A DNA stretch of 64,000 nucleotides from Muscardinus avellanarius (lineage: Eukaryota; Chordata; Mammalia; Rodentia; Gliridae), in contig OY726569.1 in assembly GCA_963383645.1 (NCBI GenBank), forward strand, positions 32,279,592 through 32,343,591, given 5' to 3'. The notes beneath the pieces are model-generated. The model worked only from the letters and a program-made list of their open reading frames with translations, did not search any database and was not told where the DNA came from. The position numbers and the translations under genes are program-made. Of the stretch, positions 42,835 to 53,996 are shown in pieces (within the stretch, counting starts at the first letter, position 1; each line of letters opens with the position of its first letter).

Positions 42835-44295
42835 TCTCAGTCGCACATTTTAGTCTAGGAAAGATTCAAATTTATTGCAAGAAAAAGAGGGCAACATTGT
42901 AGGAATCTTTCTATTGTAAAACCTAAATCCCAGCTCCCTAAACTGAAGAACAAAGAATACACATTTTCCTAATCCTTCCAAATATAAGCTCCTCTTAGTT
43001 TAACCATTGCCTTTTGTCTCCCCATTCTTTTCCTTTCTTACTGACAACCCTAAAGAGTAGTAGAAAACAGGATTTTCTAGAACATTTTGGATGATAAAGC
43101 CAGTAATTTCAAAGATACAATGAGGAGTGTTTCCAGGCAAATGCAATGAGCTCCTTCCTCTCCTCTTCCAACCAAACAAAACAGCCAGGCTCAGGAATTG
43201 AAGTCCAATCAAGTGTTGGACCCACTGATCTATCGTCACATGTTGGGCAGGGCCACTCATTAGCTGGCTTTCTCTGCTAGCTGGCTATGCTTAGGGAGAG
43301 GAAGACTGTCAGGCAGAGACTTCTGAGTTCCTTATTCCTTCACTAAAGTTGACCTTGGACATTTCATTAATTACCAGCACCTGAAGCAATGATGAGATAT
43401 AATCAGAAATGAAAGTCAGGTACAACGTGCTCTACAAAAGTTATGCCATCAATGTCAATGCTTTCCTTAATAGGCTGACCTCACTGAGCTCTTGGGATGC
43501 TTTTCCACTAGTTCCTTCTCATTATTTGCATTTTATCAACCATCACACCAGCCTGCCCACGAGCAGTCTCTCACAGGGAAGATTTAACCATGAGTAGCAG
43601 CCATGTGAGGAACTGCAGTAGTTCCAGCATGAAAAGTACTTAATAACTCAATTAATGGGCAATAAAGAAAAGCCTGAGTAAAACAAATAAATCACATGGC
43701 ATTGAAGAATGAACTTTTAAATGGCCATTTTTTTCATTAGTTTTCTGTCCTATCAGGACTCATCACGAATTCCATCTGGAGAGACAAAGAGAGGCCCAGT
43801 GACCTTCGCTGATTTAGTGGAAGCCTAATGGTGAGGAAAAAGCCATCAAAGACCATGAGTTACACTGCTTTCCCTGCCTCTCGCTATGTGTCCAATGAAA
43901 TGAGCTTGAGTTCTTGGAGATGCCAACTTTCACTTACTCAGCTCCAAAGGCTCGGGTTACTTTTTTCTTTCCCCTTGCTCTCAGGCCGGAAGAGCTCCCC
44001 TGGGAGAGTCTGCTGTCCCCAGCTCCATGTTACATCCATAACATGGCCATGTCTAACTTTTCAAATGTTACCACCCTGATCCTGGCCACTGCCGTCTCCC
44101 ACCGGGCATATAAACTGACTTTCTTGCTTACCTTCTTGAGTTTCAACACTCTACCTGGAGATTCTGATGGAGAAGTAAGTTCGAGCCTCTTATTCTTCTG
44201 TTTCAAATATTTCAGTAGATTTTTGCATTTCCTAACAAAAGTCCTTTGAATTATCCACTAAGTTCTTCACCAGCAAGTTCTCCCCTCCCCACTAT
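42835..44295. other. Unclassified, 1.5 kb; 3' part may be L2
   Basis: 43914-44249 contains an open frame without recognisable domains. 'catgtctaacttttcaaatg' and the following text may belong to the same L2 as 44515-44890, so I do not call a gene. Confidence 0.4.
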
Positions 44296-44309
44296 TTAAG
44301 TTCTTACTC

Positions 44310-44512
44310 ATTTTTTTTTTTTTTTTTTTGGTGGTACTGGGGTTCCTGGAAGCCCTTCTACCTCCGGGCTACACTCCCAGACCTATTTTATACTTTTTTT
44401 TTTTTAAACAGGGTCTCTTAAGCCAGCATTGCTGGCCTTGAACCAGCGTTCAAACATAGGTGTCTCCACCTCCCAAGAGTGGGGATTACAAGTGTGTGCC
44501 ACCACGCCAGGC
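44310..44512 (-). mobile_element. Young B1-dID SINE, antisense
   Basis: T-run, 'ggtggtactggggttcctgg', inverted ID 'ccgggctacactcccagacc', 'tctcttaagccagcattgct', head 'gccaccacgccaggc'. 'aagttcttactcatt' (44298) and 'aagttcttacttatt' (44513) are its TSD. Confidence 0.92.
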
Positions 44513-44514
44513 AA

Positions 44515-44890
44515 GTTCTTACTTATTTAATCTGACCTCTAGTCATACTACCCTCTCTGCTGCTCTGAGAGGACCCCAGGCACATGCCTACCTCAAGATG
44601 TTTTTCCTGGCTGTTGGCTCCACCTAAAACACCCTCTGCTAAGACATATATATGGATCACTCTCTCATTGGTAAAATTTTGTCTTCCCCATAAAGCCATT
44701 ATTGACTTTTTAAGTTTCAGCTCCCTATCCCAGCATTCCTGATACCCTTATTCTCTTTCCCCTTTTTTTCTTATCATTGGTTAACTACTGCATTATGTTT
44801 TGATTTTCTTATATTTATTGGTTGCTTTCTCTCTTCATCCTACCACCAAAGGCTCCACAAAGACAAACTGTTGTCTTGTTGTTGTTGTTG
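44515..44890 (+). mobile_element. L2 3' region relic
   Basis: 'gctgttggctccacctaaaacaccctctgc', 'gatcactctctcattggt', 'cataaagccattattgac', 'ccctatcccagcattcctga' and 'ccaaaggctccacaaag' run in the order of L2 ('ctgttccctctgcctggaa...ggctcactccctca...agtgaggccttccctgacc'). Confidence 0.65.
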
Positions 44891-45405
44891 TTTACATACT
44901 CTCTTTCTAGAAATCCTTCAGAAAATTTGATAGGAATCAAATTCAATCTATGGATCCATTTAGGAGGAATTAACGTTATGATGGTTTCAAGTATTCCAAT
45001 CCATGATCATAGACTGTGTCTTCACTTATTTAAAATTCATTTAATTTCTCTCAGGAAGGCTATAGATTTCATAGACTATTATTTGTGCTTACTATTATTT
45101 CTATGTTATCATAGTTAATAGACCTACCATTATATTTTATCATTTAATTAATTAATGAGTGTATTTATTACTATATTAAAATAATAATTTTAATATTATA
45201 ATTTTATTTTTATATAATACGTTCCCTTTATAAAAAGATTATTCTGATAATGAGTCCATAGGCTTGGTCAGATTGTCCAGTAAATTCATTGGCAAATATT
45301 TTAAGATTCTCTGATTCAGAAAAAAATCTAGAGCGAGTCCTTTTCTAGAGCTCTATAGAAAGCTGATGTCCAGACAATGACAGTCACCAAGAGTGTGAAG
45401 GAATG
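44891..45405. other. Unique AT-rich sequence
   Basis: Nothing recognised apart from a short GTT repeat at 44876-44892. Confidence 0.4.
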
Positions 45406-45407
45406 AA

Positions 45408-45535
45408 CCTTATATTTATTTATCCATTAAGTACTCACTGAGGCACCTAGGCTATGCCAGGTGTTCATCCTGGGCACTGAGGCTTCGCAACACAGGCCTG
45501 TCCTCCTGTGAACAAAATCCATGAACAAAACATAC
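45408..45535 (+). mobile_element. L2 3' end relic
   Basis: 'ttatttatccattaagtactcactgaggcacc...ctatgccaggtgttcatcctgggcactgagg' matches the L2 'attgagcacctactatgtgccaggcactg' order, then 'gtgaacaaaa'. Confidence 0.62.
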
Positions 45536-47435
45536 ACCGTCTATCATCTCTGAGCAGGACACAGCCTGTCCTTGTGAAACTTCTAACACATATCCCTTTA
45601 TTTAGTATTTACCATATTCTTAGTTTTAATACAGATTCAGAAAAGCATGATCTTGGGTACATGTGTCCTCAAATGAATGTTCAATGGATCCATGAATATA
45701 GATCTACCATGCTCATCTACTCAGAAAGTCAATCATCCTACAATAAGCACATTATTATAGATTTTCAGGAACAAGAGGGGCTTCAAAGAAAATATAGTGC
45801 CTGGGCCTTTTGAAGTTTAACTACCGAAGTCAATATCCCAATAATCTTTTTGTTACAGTACAGAGTCTTGCAGTTTCTGGGGTAAGTTTGCAAAGAGAAA
45901 ACTTTGCTATACAGTTATTAAGTCATGAGTATTAAAAATGTGAGAAGATAACAGTAATAGTAGATAGCATTTGAGGAAGGAAGAAATGAAGGGAGGGAAG
46001 GGAGTGGAGGGGAAGGAAAGGAAAGAAGATAGAAAGTATCATACTGAGATCTTTGTACTAGTGATTTCAGCATCTGAAGCTAAGAATGACTAAGAACCTG
46101 AAACAAACTTTGAATCCAGTACAGCTGCTTAGTAAAATAACCATACAGTCTCAAAGAAAATTCTATTTAGATCCTTTATGCTCTTGGTTCTAAAGTTGAA
46201 AAGTAAAATGATATAGTCTCATTCAGCACATCTGTTTTCTATTCATAGAGGAAGCCATCTAGGGGAATCCTGACCAGTAAGTAGGTATAGAGCATGCCAT
46301 CAACATTCCTAAACAGAAATGAACTTGCTTGGAGCATTCAGTGATTTTATAAGTCGAGTAAGAATAGGGTCTATATTCTCTCTGTGTGTTTTTTTCTGTT
46401 AACTTTTTTTAGTGTATATATGTATCACTTTTTTCAGATAGATATATGTAAAACTTGATTGATCTCCATTTTAAGTACTTGTAAATTTTTGCAGCTTGCT
46501 ACCTTCGGAATTGCTTAAGTGGTCTATCAAACCAAATTTCACAGTTTACATTCTAATTCTAAATATATATATATATTTTGCACACTTATTTTCTTGTATA
46601 TTTCTTAAGCAGTAGGATATATGTTTATATGTGCACTTGTTTTTTATGTGCTTTAAATAACTAATGTCCCTGGATTATTGAAAAGGTATAGACAGAATTG
46701 ATATTACATTGTAGAAGAAAATTTCTGATAATTTCTTAGAACTATATAATGTGTACGTAGGAATATTTTTTCCTCTAATGCAGTGTCCTTTGGTAGCTTT
46801 GATTTTGTAAATAGCTCCGGGCCACACACAAATGTGTCATATATTGGATGGAACAAATTAAATGAAAACTATAAGCAGAGGCTATGGCCACACTTCTGAT
46901 GAAGATGGCCCAAACTTTTCATTCTAACCTTTTGTGTTCAGCAAATGTTGAAATCTTTAAAAAGTTCTCTTGTGAGAAATAGATGTTCCTTGTCCTTTCC
47001 TAGCAAAAGATGATGACATTTTGAGAAATTTGATAAAAGTTATTTCGGCAAGTATCATAACGGTGGAAAAGTAAAAGCCATCTTCCAATAGGAGACTTAA
47101 GAATCAGTCAAATGTCAATTGGCTGAAATGGCTGAAAATAAAATGTTAGAATGAGTAGTCCTTGCTGAAGACAGGACAGACACATTAAGGAACTGTCAAG
47201 CATAGGACGCTTTGGGGAACGATTGTGGTCATTCTGTGGACAGAAATTTCACCCCAGAAATAAGAGAAGTGTAGGGACTTTTTTTTTCTTCGGAAAAGGA
47301 GAGTCTTAATCAAAGATCAAAAGTCCCAGGGCCCTTCCTTCAGCTTTGGACCATCTTCAGGGTCAGTACCACAATGTCCTGTCATCAAGGGCATGGGCTG
47401 CCCGGCATGAACATCTGAGCATGATTACTCCAACA
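45536..47435. other. Unique sequence, 1.9 kb
   Basis: A GGAA/AGGG-rich purine patch at 45970-46030 and a short AT repeat near 46563. Nothing else recognised. Confidence 0.4.
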
Positions 47436-47439
47436 CCAG

Positions 47440-47654
47440 CCACTGCTACACACATATACACACATACCATGCACAGCACATCACACCACACACACACCAC
47501 ACACACACCACACACACACCACACACACACCACACACACACCACACACACACACACCCAACACACACACATACCACACACCCCACACACATCACACCACA
47601 CGCATAGCACACACACACCACACACATCACACCACACACCCCCCCAAACCCCCA

Positions 47655-47702
<48 letters not shown>

Positions 47703-47715
47703 ACCTGCGCACACA
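47440..47715. repeat. Complex CA minisatellite with 11-bp units
   Basis: The 'cc' step falls at 47486, 47497, 47508, 47519, 47530 and 47541, an exact 11-bp period of the form CC(AC)nA. Irregular CA and 'caccacac' text follows, then pure CA from about 47650 to 47700. Long plus and minus frames of TH/H or CV repeats are a by-product. Confidence 0.95.
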
Positions 47716-47886
47716 CACAGAACCAGAATGTGTTCTTGCTACTAACTCTGTGCAACTAGTTACTAGTTACTCTTTCACTATTTCTTTCACTTTTCTTCTA
47801 GGACAATTAGCATCTTTTTCTCTTATATAGTTCAAGTTCAAACTCTCCTACCTGGACCCAAAACCTTGTCTCTTAATTCCACACTT

Positions 47887-47901
47887 GAAAAGCTTTCTCT
47901 G
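47887..47901. repeat. 5' TSD of L1 at 47902
   Basis: gaaaagctttctctg here and gaaaagctttccctg at 48236-48250, one mismatch in 15. Confidence 0.88.
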
Positions 47902-48235
47902 AATCAGATGCTTTCCCTAATACGTGAAAGCTAAGGAGAAATGGGTCATAGGAGGAACTCTAGATGAAAAAGGAAATCCTACAGGTGAGCAAACAAGACA
48001 ACCTAAATGAGGATATGGGAGGGGGCAAGAAGGAACTTCTCTAAAACACGCAGTGTACTTAAACATATCGAAGTCAACCACTAAGACAAGCAAGGGAAGG
48101 AGGGATGGGGAGGGAATGGGGTGGGAATTGGGTAGGGGTTAGATTGGTGATGTGTACATGTATGTACACACAAGTGTTTTTTTTTTACCCCAATATGATA
48201 TATGAATATAATGCACCAATAAAAAATTAAAAAAA
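47902..48235 (+). mobile_element. 5'-truncated L1, 334 bp, with TSD
   Basis: Starts exactly at 'aatcagatgctttccctaat', carries the whole G-rich 3'UTR ('gaatggggtgggaattgggt') and ends 'aatgcaccaataaaaaatta'. The near-perfect TSD defines it as one insertion. Confidence 0.92.
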
Positions 48236-48250
48236 GAAAAGCTTTCCCTG

Positions 48251-48925
48251 TAACATCCTAATCTCAATGCTGTGTTTCTATTTCTCAGTCCTCGACCTCC
48301 CCCCAAAACCAATTTTAACTGAGTTTCCTTACAGTAATTTTATTCAGTAATGCCTCAAATAGCAACACCGTGCTACAAACCTAACAGAATAATCAGGTTT
48401 CTCTAGGAAGATTTTTTTTGCTCTTCTTATTTTTACCTTAAAAAATCCCTCACACTAAATAAATTGATTTTGAAAATGATATTAATCTCTTTCTTCTACA
48501 GCCAGCCACATTTTAATGCTACTTATTTCTTATTTTTAGTTTTAAAATGTTTTTAGTGCCGTTTGTAGACTTCTCACCTTCATTGTCTTTAAAGCTCAAT
48601 TAAATTACATTATTGTTCTCCTATCTAAAGAGTGTTACATTAAATCCATCTAGGATTAAGGCCAAGGTGTTCCTCAGACTGCACTGCGTGTGTCCTTAGA
48701 AACTGAAAATGTACTTAGGGTTTTGAAAACTAGTCATACTTTAAATATTCTTAAAGTGCAGGGTATTTGAAAGAATCTCATCAAACCCTTTTTAATAATT
48801 TGAATTTCATCACTTAATTATGTTCCTTGTGAATTCTAATCGTAATATATTATGTAGTTGAAAAGCAAGGCCCACCTGTATTTAATCTGCAGGTCCTCCA
48901 GGGAGTATTTTGGAGAATGGGAGAA
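48251..48925. other. Unique AT-rich sequence
   Basis: Nothing recognised. Confidence 0.4.
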
Positions 48926-49110
48926 AAAGGCTGCACTTCCTACATAAACTCTGCTCACTCCGAAGACCAGAAAGTCTCAAATATTTTGGTCCGAGGATCT
49001 CTTCATATTCTTAAAACACATACAGGGTTTCAAGGAGTTTTTGTATGTTATAACTATCCATATTTTCCACATTATAAACTAAGTCAGATATTTTATGAAT
49101 GTTTATTTAT

Positions 49111-49116
49111 GAATAG
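49111..49116. repeat. 6-bp TSD of the solo LTR
   Basis: gaatag, repeated at 49520-49525. Six bases is the duplication length typical of class II (betaretrovirus-like) ERVs. Confidence 0.8.
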
Positions 49117-49231
49117 TGTGGGGAGCCATTAAGGCTTTCCCCTTTAAGAACACTTCTGACTGTCCTTTGCCCAGAGCCAATAAGGTTTGGGGTCATGGAA
49201 AGTTCAACATCTGAGAGAAGCTCAGGTGGAA

Positions 49232-49345
49232 TTGATTGCTTTGACCGTTAAGCGCACAGGTGCTGACGGCACAGGCTTGATTGGTTTGACCGTTACGTGC
49301 GTAGGTGGTGACGTCATGAGGGTTGGTTGACCGTGAGCGGTATAA
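49232..49345 (+). repeat. U3 direct repeats, 45-bp spacing
   Basis: 'ttgattgctttgaccgtta' (49232), 'ttgattggtttgaccgtta' (49277) and 'gttggttgaccgtgag' (49322) are spaced exactly 45 bp apart. The third runs into the TATA box. Repeated U3 enhancers are common in active retroviral LTRs. Confidence 0.88.
49309..49316. promoter_or_regulatory. Full CRE, TGACGTCA
   Basis: A perfect palindromic ATF/CREB site in the second U3 repeat unit. The equivalent site in the first unit is the weaker tgacggca. Confidence 0.8.
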
Positions 49346-49348
49346 ATA
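49341..49348 (+). promoter_or_regulatory. LTR TATA box (tataaata)
   Basis: Lies about 225 bp into the LTR, with initiation expected near 49370. Confidence 0.8.
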
Positions 49349-49440
49349 GGACGAGAGCGATAAAACCGGGATCGGTCAGTAGAGATATCGACCCGGGAGT
49401 GTACTGGCGATCCTTCCATGAGAGAACAAAGTATTCTATG

Positions 49441-49460
49441 AATAAAATTCATTGAATAAA
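49441..49460 (+). terminator. LTR polyadenylation signals (two AATAAA)
   Basis: AATAAA at 49441 and again at 49455, 100-115 bp downstream of the TATA box, at the expected end of R. Confidence 0.8.
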
Positions 49461-49567
49461 ATTCTTTTCATCCTCACTCCTCTCTTCAGAACCCGTACTT
49501 TTGCCGGCTGGCTCCGGAAGAATAGTTAAAAATAACAATAAATTTGTATGTTTAAATGAATAATGTA

Positions 49568-49776
49568 GAGGCAGGCATGATAGAGCATGCTTATAATCCC
49601 ACCATTTAGAAGGCTGAGACTGGAGGATCGTGGTTTGTGGACAGTCTCAACTACTTAGTGAGGTCCTTGGTAACTTAGACCATGTTTCAACATAAAGAAT
49701 AAAAAATAGGGCAGGGGGTATAGCTAGGAGGTCGAATGCCCCTGGTTTCCATCTCCAGACCCGTAGAAGAAAAAAA
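49568..49776 (+). mobile_element. B1-dID SINE, older
   Basis: 'ggcaggcatgatagagcatg', 'ctcaactacttagtgaggtc', ID half 'gcagggggtatagctaggag', A tail. 'aataatgta' at 49559 and 49777 forms a short TSD. Confidence 0.87.
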
Positions 49777-50335
49777 ATAATGTATTTTAATGAAAGAACT
49801 ATATTTCCTAAATGAAAATTAGAGAAAAGTTCAGTGTTATACATTTTTAAAACTTTATTAATTTCTGGGTGACAAGCAATCGTCTATGTGCTTCTGCATT
49901 TTATGTGTTCTGATATCAAACCACATGCTGTTTGCAAAACTCACTCATTTCTGAGAGAATAAGAGTGGAAATGACCAATAACAGAACAAAAAAACTAGTT
50001 CTGATTTTGAGAGCCTCCTGGAAGGGTCTTGAGAACCCCTGAGGATGTCCAGATCACATTTGGAAAAGCCTGTGATAGTCCTGTTACTTTTTGTAGCTAG
50101 GAAGTACAGGCTGAATACAGAGAGGAACAGGAGAAAAGAGAGTAGATGCGGGATGGCTGACTGCACCTATCTGGAAAAGACCAAGACTGAAATTGCAAAT
50201 CTGCAGACAATTATCTAGAAGTGATTGTGCCTGAAACTCCCCCCAACCAACCTTGGGATCTGTCTTGCACGCAGGTCTTCTCAGGCAAAGGGCATGTGAG
50301 GGTGTGGGGTGGTGGGCTGCTCCAGTACTCTATTT

Positions 50336-50885
50336 TTTGTTGTTGGTGATACAATACCACAAACTAGCCATGTTTTAAGAAAAAGAGGCCTATTTTTTTC
50401 TTTTTATCAAAACTGAGGTCGAACCCAGGGACATTCTACCTCTGAGCTATACCCTCAACCTGATTTTATTTCTTATTTTGAAACAGGGTCTCACAAGTTG
50501 CAGAGGGCCTAAGTAGCTGAGACTGGCAGTGAACCTGCGATTTTCTGTCTCAGCCTCCCAAGTACTGGAGTTACAAGCATGTGCCACCATGTCCAGCTAA
50601 AGAGGTCTATTTTGGTTCAGGGTTCTGGAGGTTCAAGGGCCCCTATCTGATGATGGCCTTGGTGGCAGAGTCCCAAAATGGCACAGGGCATCACATGCCA
50701 AGAGGTGTAGAACCTGCCCGTGTCTCTTCTGGTTTCTCTTCTTTTTTTTTTTTTTTCAAAGTCACCAGTATTTAATCATGGGGACTCCACCCTGATGGTG
50801 TTATCTAATCCTAATCACCTCCCCAAAACCCTGCCTCAGAACATCACAGTTTCCACCTGATTCATAACTGTCAATAAAAACTGAA
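50336..50885 (-). mobile_element. MaLR-like LTR relic, antisense, split by a SINE
   Basis: 'tacaataccacaaactagcc' at left, then after the SINE 'ggttcagggttctggaggtt', 'tgatggccttggtggcagag', 'cctaatcacctccccaaaac' and 'catcacagtttccacc'. This is the inverse of a MaLR-type LTR. Confidence 0.58.
50398..50600 (-). mobile_element. B1-dID SINE, antisense, older, inside the MaLR LTR
   Basis: 'aactgaggtcgaacccaggg', ID 'cctctgagctataccctcaa', 'gtctcacaagttgcagaggg', head 'gtgccaccatgtccagc'. 'aaagaggcctatttt' and 'aaagaggtctatttt' on the two sides are its TSD. Confidence 0.9.
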
Positions 50886-52100
50886 TAGCAGCACAGGAAA
50901 CCTTGGGAACACACTTGAATCCTAGGCACACAACAGCAAGAACTCTAAGAAACCTAGTTCTACTCTTTCTTCACTCTGCATTTCTGCGGAAAATAATCAC
51001 CGCCTTTCCCAGAAAAAGCTGTCCTGCCTGGAAGACTCTGTGCGCCACACCACAGCGTGTGCTAGCGGGGATGGGCTTCCGTCCATATCGGCTCCCAGCA
51101 GCACTCTGCTCCCTTGATCCCAATCAAACTGGAAGGAGATACTCATCTGGCATAGTAAACATAAAACTCAAAAACAATGAGAAGTAAGCAAATAAGCAAG
51201 CCAAACATCGATGCAGAGGTTTTTAAATAAGTTTGCTGGTGGAAAAGAAAACTCTAGGGTATCAAGTTTTTCTAAGTTTCTGTTCCACAAATTTCAAGTT
51301 GACATCATAATTTTCCCTCGTGTTACCTCTTTAGTTGCTGCTTCATTTGTTGCCATGGAAACGGAAAACAGCCAAATAAACTAAGCTTCAAGGAGAATGA
51401 AAATCAGATGTGTTCCGAGAAGATGTGCTTTTGCTTCATCCTTGGATCGCTCTCTCTGAAGGCTTTTGGTTTCAGAGGACAGCGCTATTGGGCAGGGGTT
51501 ATTTTCCAAGTTCAGGCGTGGAGGGGAGGGCCCCAATACTCTGCCATGTCTTGTTTTGGCCTGGTGGGGAGCATCTCTCTTCACTGCTACTTAAAAGCTG
51601 TAAAAAATACAGGGCATGTTCAACCGAGTCCATTTTCCAATCCTTGTTTTCAAAATTACTTATTTAGAAATGATTTTCTCTTCACACACAATAATCACGC
51701 AGAGAATTTTTTTCCCCATGGCCTTCATAGAGTGAAGAGCAGCAGCTACTTAAACATGTTTTATTAGACGTATGTGTATGTACAAGAGAGACAGAGAAGA
51801 TGATTCTGTGTTCGGGGTTAAGAAGCTACGTCCAGAAGATCAACTGTACTGACTTCCCGAGGCCTTACCATAGTCTGGGCTAAGAGGCCAATCTTCTGCT
51901 AAACAATCGAATGTAATATTTGGAGGCATTGGGTTGTTGTACAGATTTTCAACTAGATATAATCTCAAGTGTTCACATAGCCAGGGGCATTCTAAAAATG
52001 GAGCAGTGGATTAAGACCATTTTTAAAACTCAAAAAGTCTTTTCTCCTCCTAAAAGAAGGTTTTTAGATATTGGCTTCAATGGCCACAGTTGGTGGTACA
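50886..52100. other. Unique sequence, 1.2 kb, with an X-box-like motif
   Basis: Slightly richer in GC at 50990-51130. Open frames of 85-119 codons near 51410-51767 have no domain character. Confidence 0.4.
51349..51362. promoter_or_regulatory. RFX X-box-like palindrome GTTGCCATGGAAAC
   Basis: Fits the RFX consensus of two inverted GTTRCC half sites separated by two bases, with one half imperfect. Such sites occur by chance, and no promoter context is visible. Confidence 0.35.
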
Positions 52101-52104
52101 TGCC

Positions 52105-52305
52105 AGGCCAGCTGGTGTATGCCTATAACCCCAGCACTTAGGAGGCAGAGACAGAAAGATTGCAGGTTCAAGGCCAGCCTCCGCGATTTAGCAAGACCCT
52201 CAGCAACTTAGTGAGACTCATTTTAAAATTAAAAATAAAATCAAATAAGAAGAGCCGGAGATTTAGCTATGCCTTTGGGTTCAGTTTCCAGTACTGAAAG
52301 AAAAC
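52105..52305 (+). mobile_element. B1-dID SINE, older, degenerate
   Basis: 'gccaggccagctggtgtatg', 'gcctccgcgatttagcaaga', weak ID half 'ccggagatttagctatgcct', A-rich tail. Confidence 0.83.
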
Positions 52306-52309
52306 AAGA

Positions 52310-53995
52310 AAGAGAAAACTAAAATAAAGTTCCTATCTTTGCTTCTCCCTTGGTTCTCTTATTTTTTCCTCCTCTTCTTATCCCCTCTTTCTCCACTCTT
52401 AGCAGCTCTCCGTTCCCGCCTGTCCTCCGGCCACCCTCTCACTCGTCGCCATCGGTGAGTGTTGTGTGGAAGCAAGGGCTTCATCATAAATGGCTTACCC
52501 ATCAGCTCTTTCTTAGAATTTTTGATGATGGAAATGGAATGTATAATGATCTAAGCTGTTTTCTAGTCAAATAAAATGCTTGACAATGTCTGTTAAACTA
52601 GATAGAGACAAGGCTTATGTTGTGTCTGACTTAAAAAAAATCATTGTCTTTTTTCCCTAAACTATAAACTTTCATTATCTGATAACACTTGATTTTGCCA
52701 ATGTATCTGCCTAATTTTAACAATGAACAGTGCAGATCTAACCGTGCTGAAAACAAACCTCTTAAACAGAGTCATTTAAATGGGTCACAGTAAACTGATC
52801 TTTCTTATCCTTCTTTATTCCCATCCACCACTACATCCTCTCCAAACACGAGCAGTTTTAACAAGTGTCTCATGAGAATAAGAGCCGGGGGTAAGGCATC
52901 AGCAGTTTCAAGTTAGCAAAATAAAGTTCGAAGATGGAAAGTAATATGTAAAAGAGAGAGCTTGCCTTCCAGAAGTCTGTGTTTTCTCTTCACAATATTT
53001 GCATTATGTTCAGAGGGTTTTCAAAATAGAAACCGGAATATTTTGATTAATCACACAAAATATAAGAGATGACAGAGTTTGCCAGAGGAAAACTGAATAT
53101 GCGAGACATTCAAAACGTGTGGCAAAAAACCCCAAATATTGATGTATCCTCGATATTCTCAGCACGTCTAGATTTTGAATGAACATTTTATTTTCTTGTC
53201 AGTGATTCAGAATTTCCACAGCTCCTGGTGAGCAATGAGGGAAAATCATGCCAAATGGGAGAAAGCTTTATTTTAAGGTTGAAGGCATGAAATAAGCAGT
53301 AAGAAGACAATTGTACACCTGTTTTCAAGAGTAAAAAGGCATCTCAAATCTGCTTTGCTTTTGAAAATTTGGCCAAGGAGTGTATTTCAAAGGCCCAATA
53401 GCCCATAACATTATTCCCAGGGCTCTGTGCTCTCCGCCTAATTGGGCTTCTCCACATTTGCATAAGCATGATACCTCATGATTAATGCATAAGACCCAGC
53501 ATGGAGCCCAGTATCGATTCTTCTGGGGAGATTTTTCTCCCACTGAAAACAATCAACACGCCTAAAACATAATCTATCATATTTGTAGGTATGACTGCAT
53601 TGTGGAATATCAGACTATATAAACGCCACGACAAGACCAGTACAGAACTGCAAACCTCTTCGGGGTAAGAAAAAAGTTTTATGATAAGTGCCCGCAGTAC
53701 TGCTGCCTGGGGAGCATCACCAATGCCAGACAAAGTTTATTTACAAAATGAAAAGTCAGGGCCACAGATTGCTCTTATTTGGCCCAGGTACCCAATGAAA
53801 AAGGGAGATTATGGAAATAACCACCTTATGATTATTTCTGGATTGCAAAATAAACAATAGCTCTCCCCTTGACACCTTGAAGCACCAAACAATAGCAATA
53901 ATGATTTCCAGGATAGAGACTCCTGGTAAAGGGGAGAAAGCTTAGCAAAAATAAATAAAATAAACAACAACAACAAAACAAAAAAACCTAAAGAA
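52310..53995. other. Unique sequence, 1.7 kb
   Basis: Nothing recognised. The antisense frames at 53325-53733 are not supported as genes. Confidence 0.4.
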
Positions 53996-53996
53996 T

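Larger units (their letters stand above)
49117..49519 (+). mobile_element. Solo LTR, class II ERV-like, 403 bp
   Basis: Starts 'tgtggggagcc' as IAP/ETn-type LTRs do and ends 'ggctggctccggaa', where the usual terminal CA is not seen. Parts in order: U3 with three 45-bp-spaced repeats (49232, 49277, 49322), a CRE at 49309, a TATA box at 49341, then AATAAA at 49441 and 49455 before a C/T-rich stretch. No gag, pol or env adjoins it, so it is a solo LTR formed by LTR-LTR recombination. The compact promoter looks unusually well preserved. Only description is offered: there is no viral gene here. Confidence 0.82.
48930..50115. mobile_element. Old MER-type repeat, split by an LTR and a SINE
   Basis: Left part 48945-49110: 'cagaaagtctcaaatatttt', 'ttttgtatgttataactatc'. 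After the LTR: 'taaaaataacaataaat'. After the SINE: 'aaagaactatatttcctaaa', 'gcttctgcattttatgtgtt', 'gagaataagagtggaaatga', and 'gaacccctgaggatgtccag' near the end. I recognise the block order as one old mammalian interspersed repeat but cannot name it. Confidence 0.5.

Noticed and set aside
43914..44249. 111-codon frame in GC-richer sequence
   Set aside because: Contiguous with L2-like text downstream, with no domain character.
47440..47715. CRISPR-like array because of regular spacing
   Set aside because: Units are 11 bp with no unique spacers, and the genome is a mammal's. It is a minisatellite.
47346..47759. 137-codon plus-strand frame rich in His and Thr, with Cys/Val frames on the other strand
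   Set aside because: Simple translation of the CA repeat.
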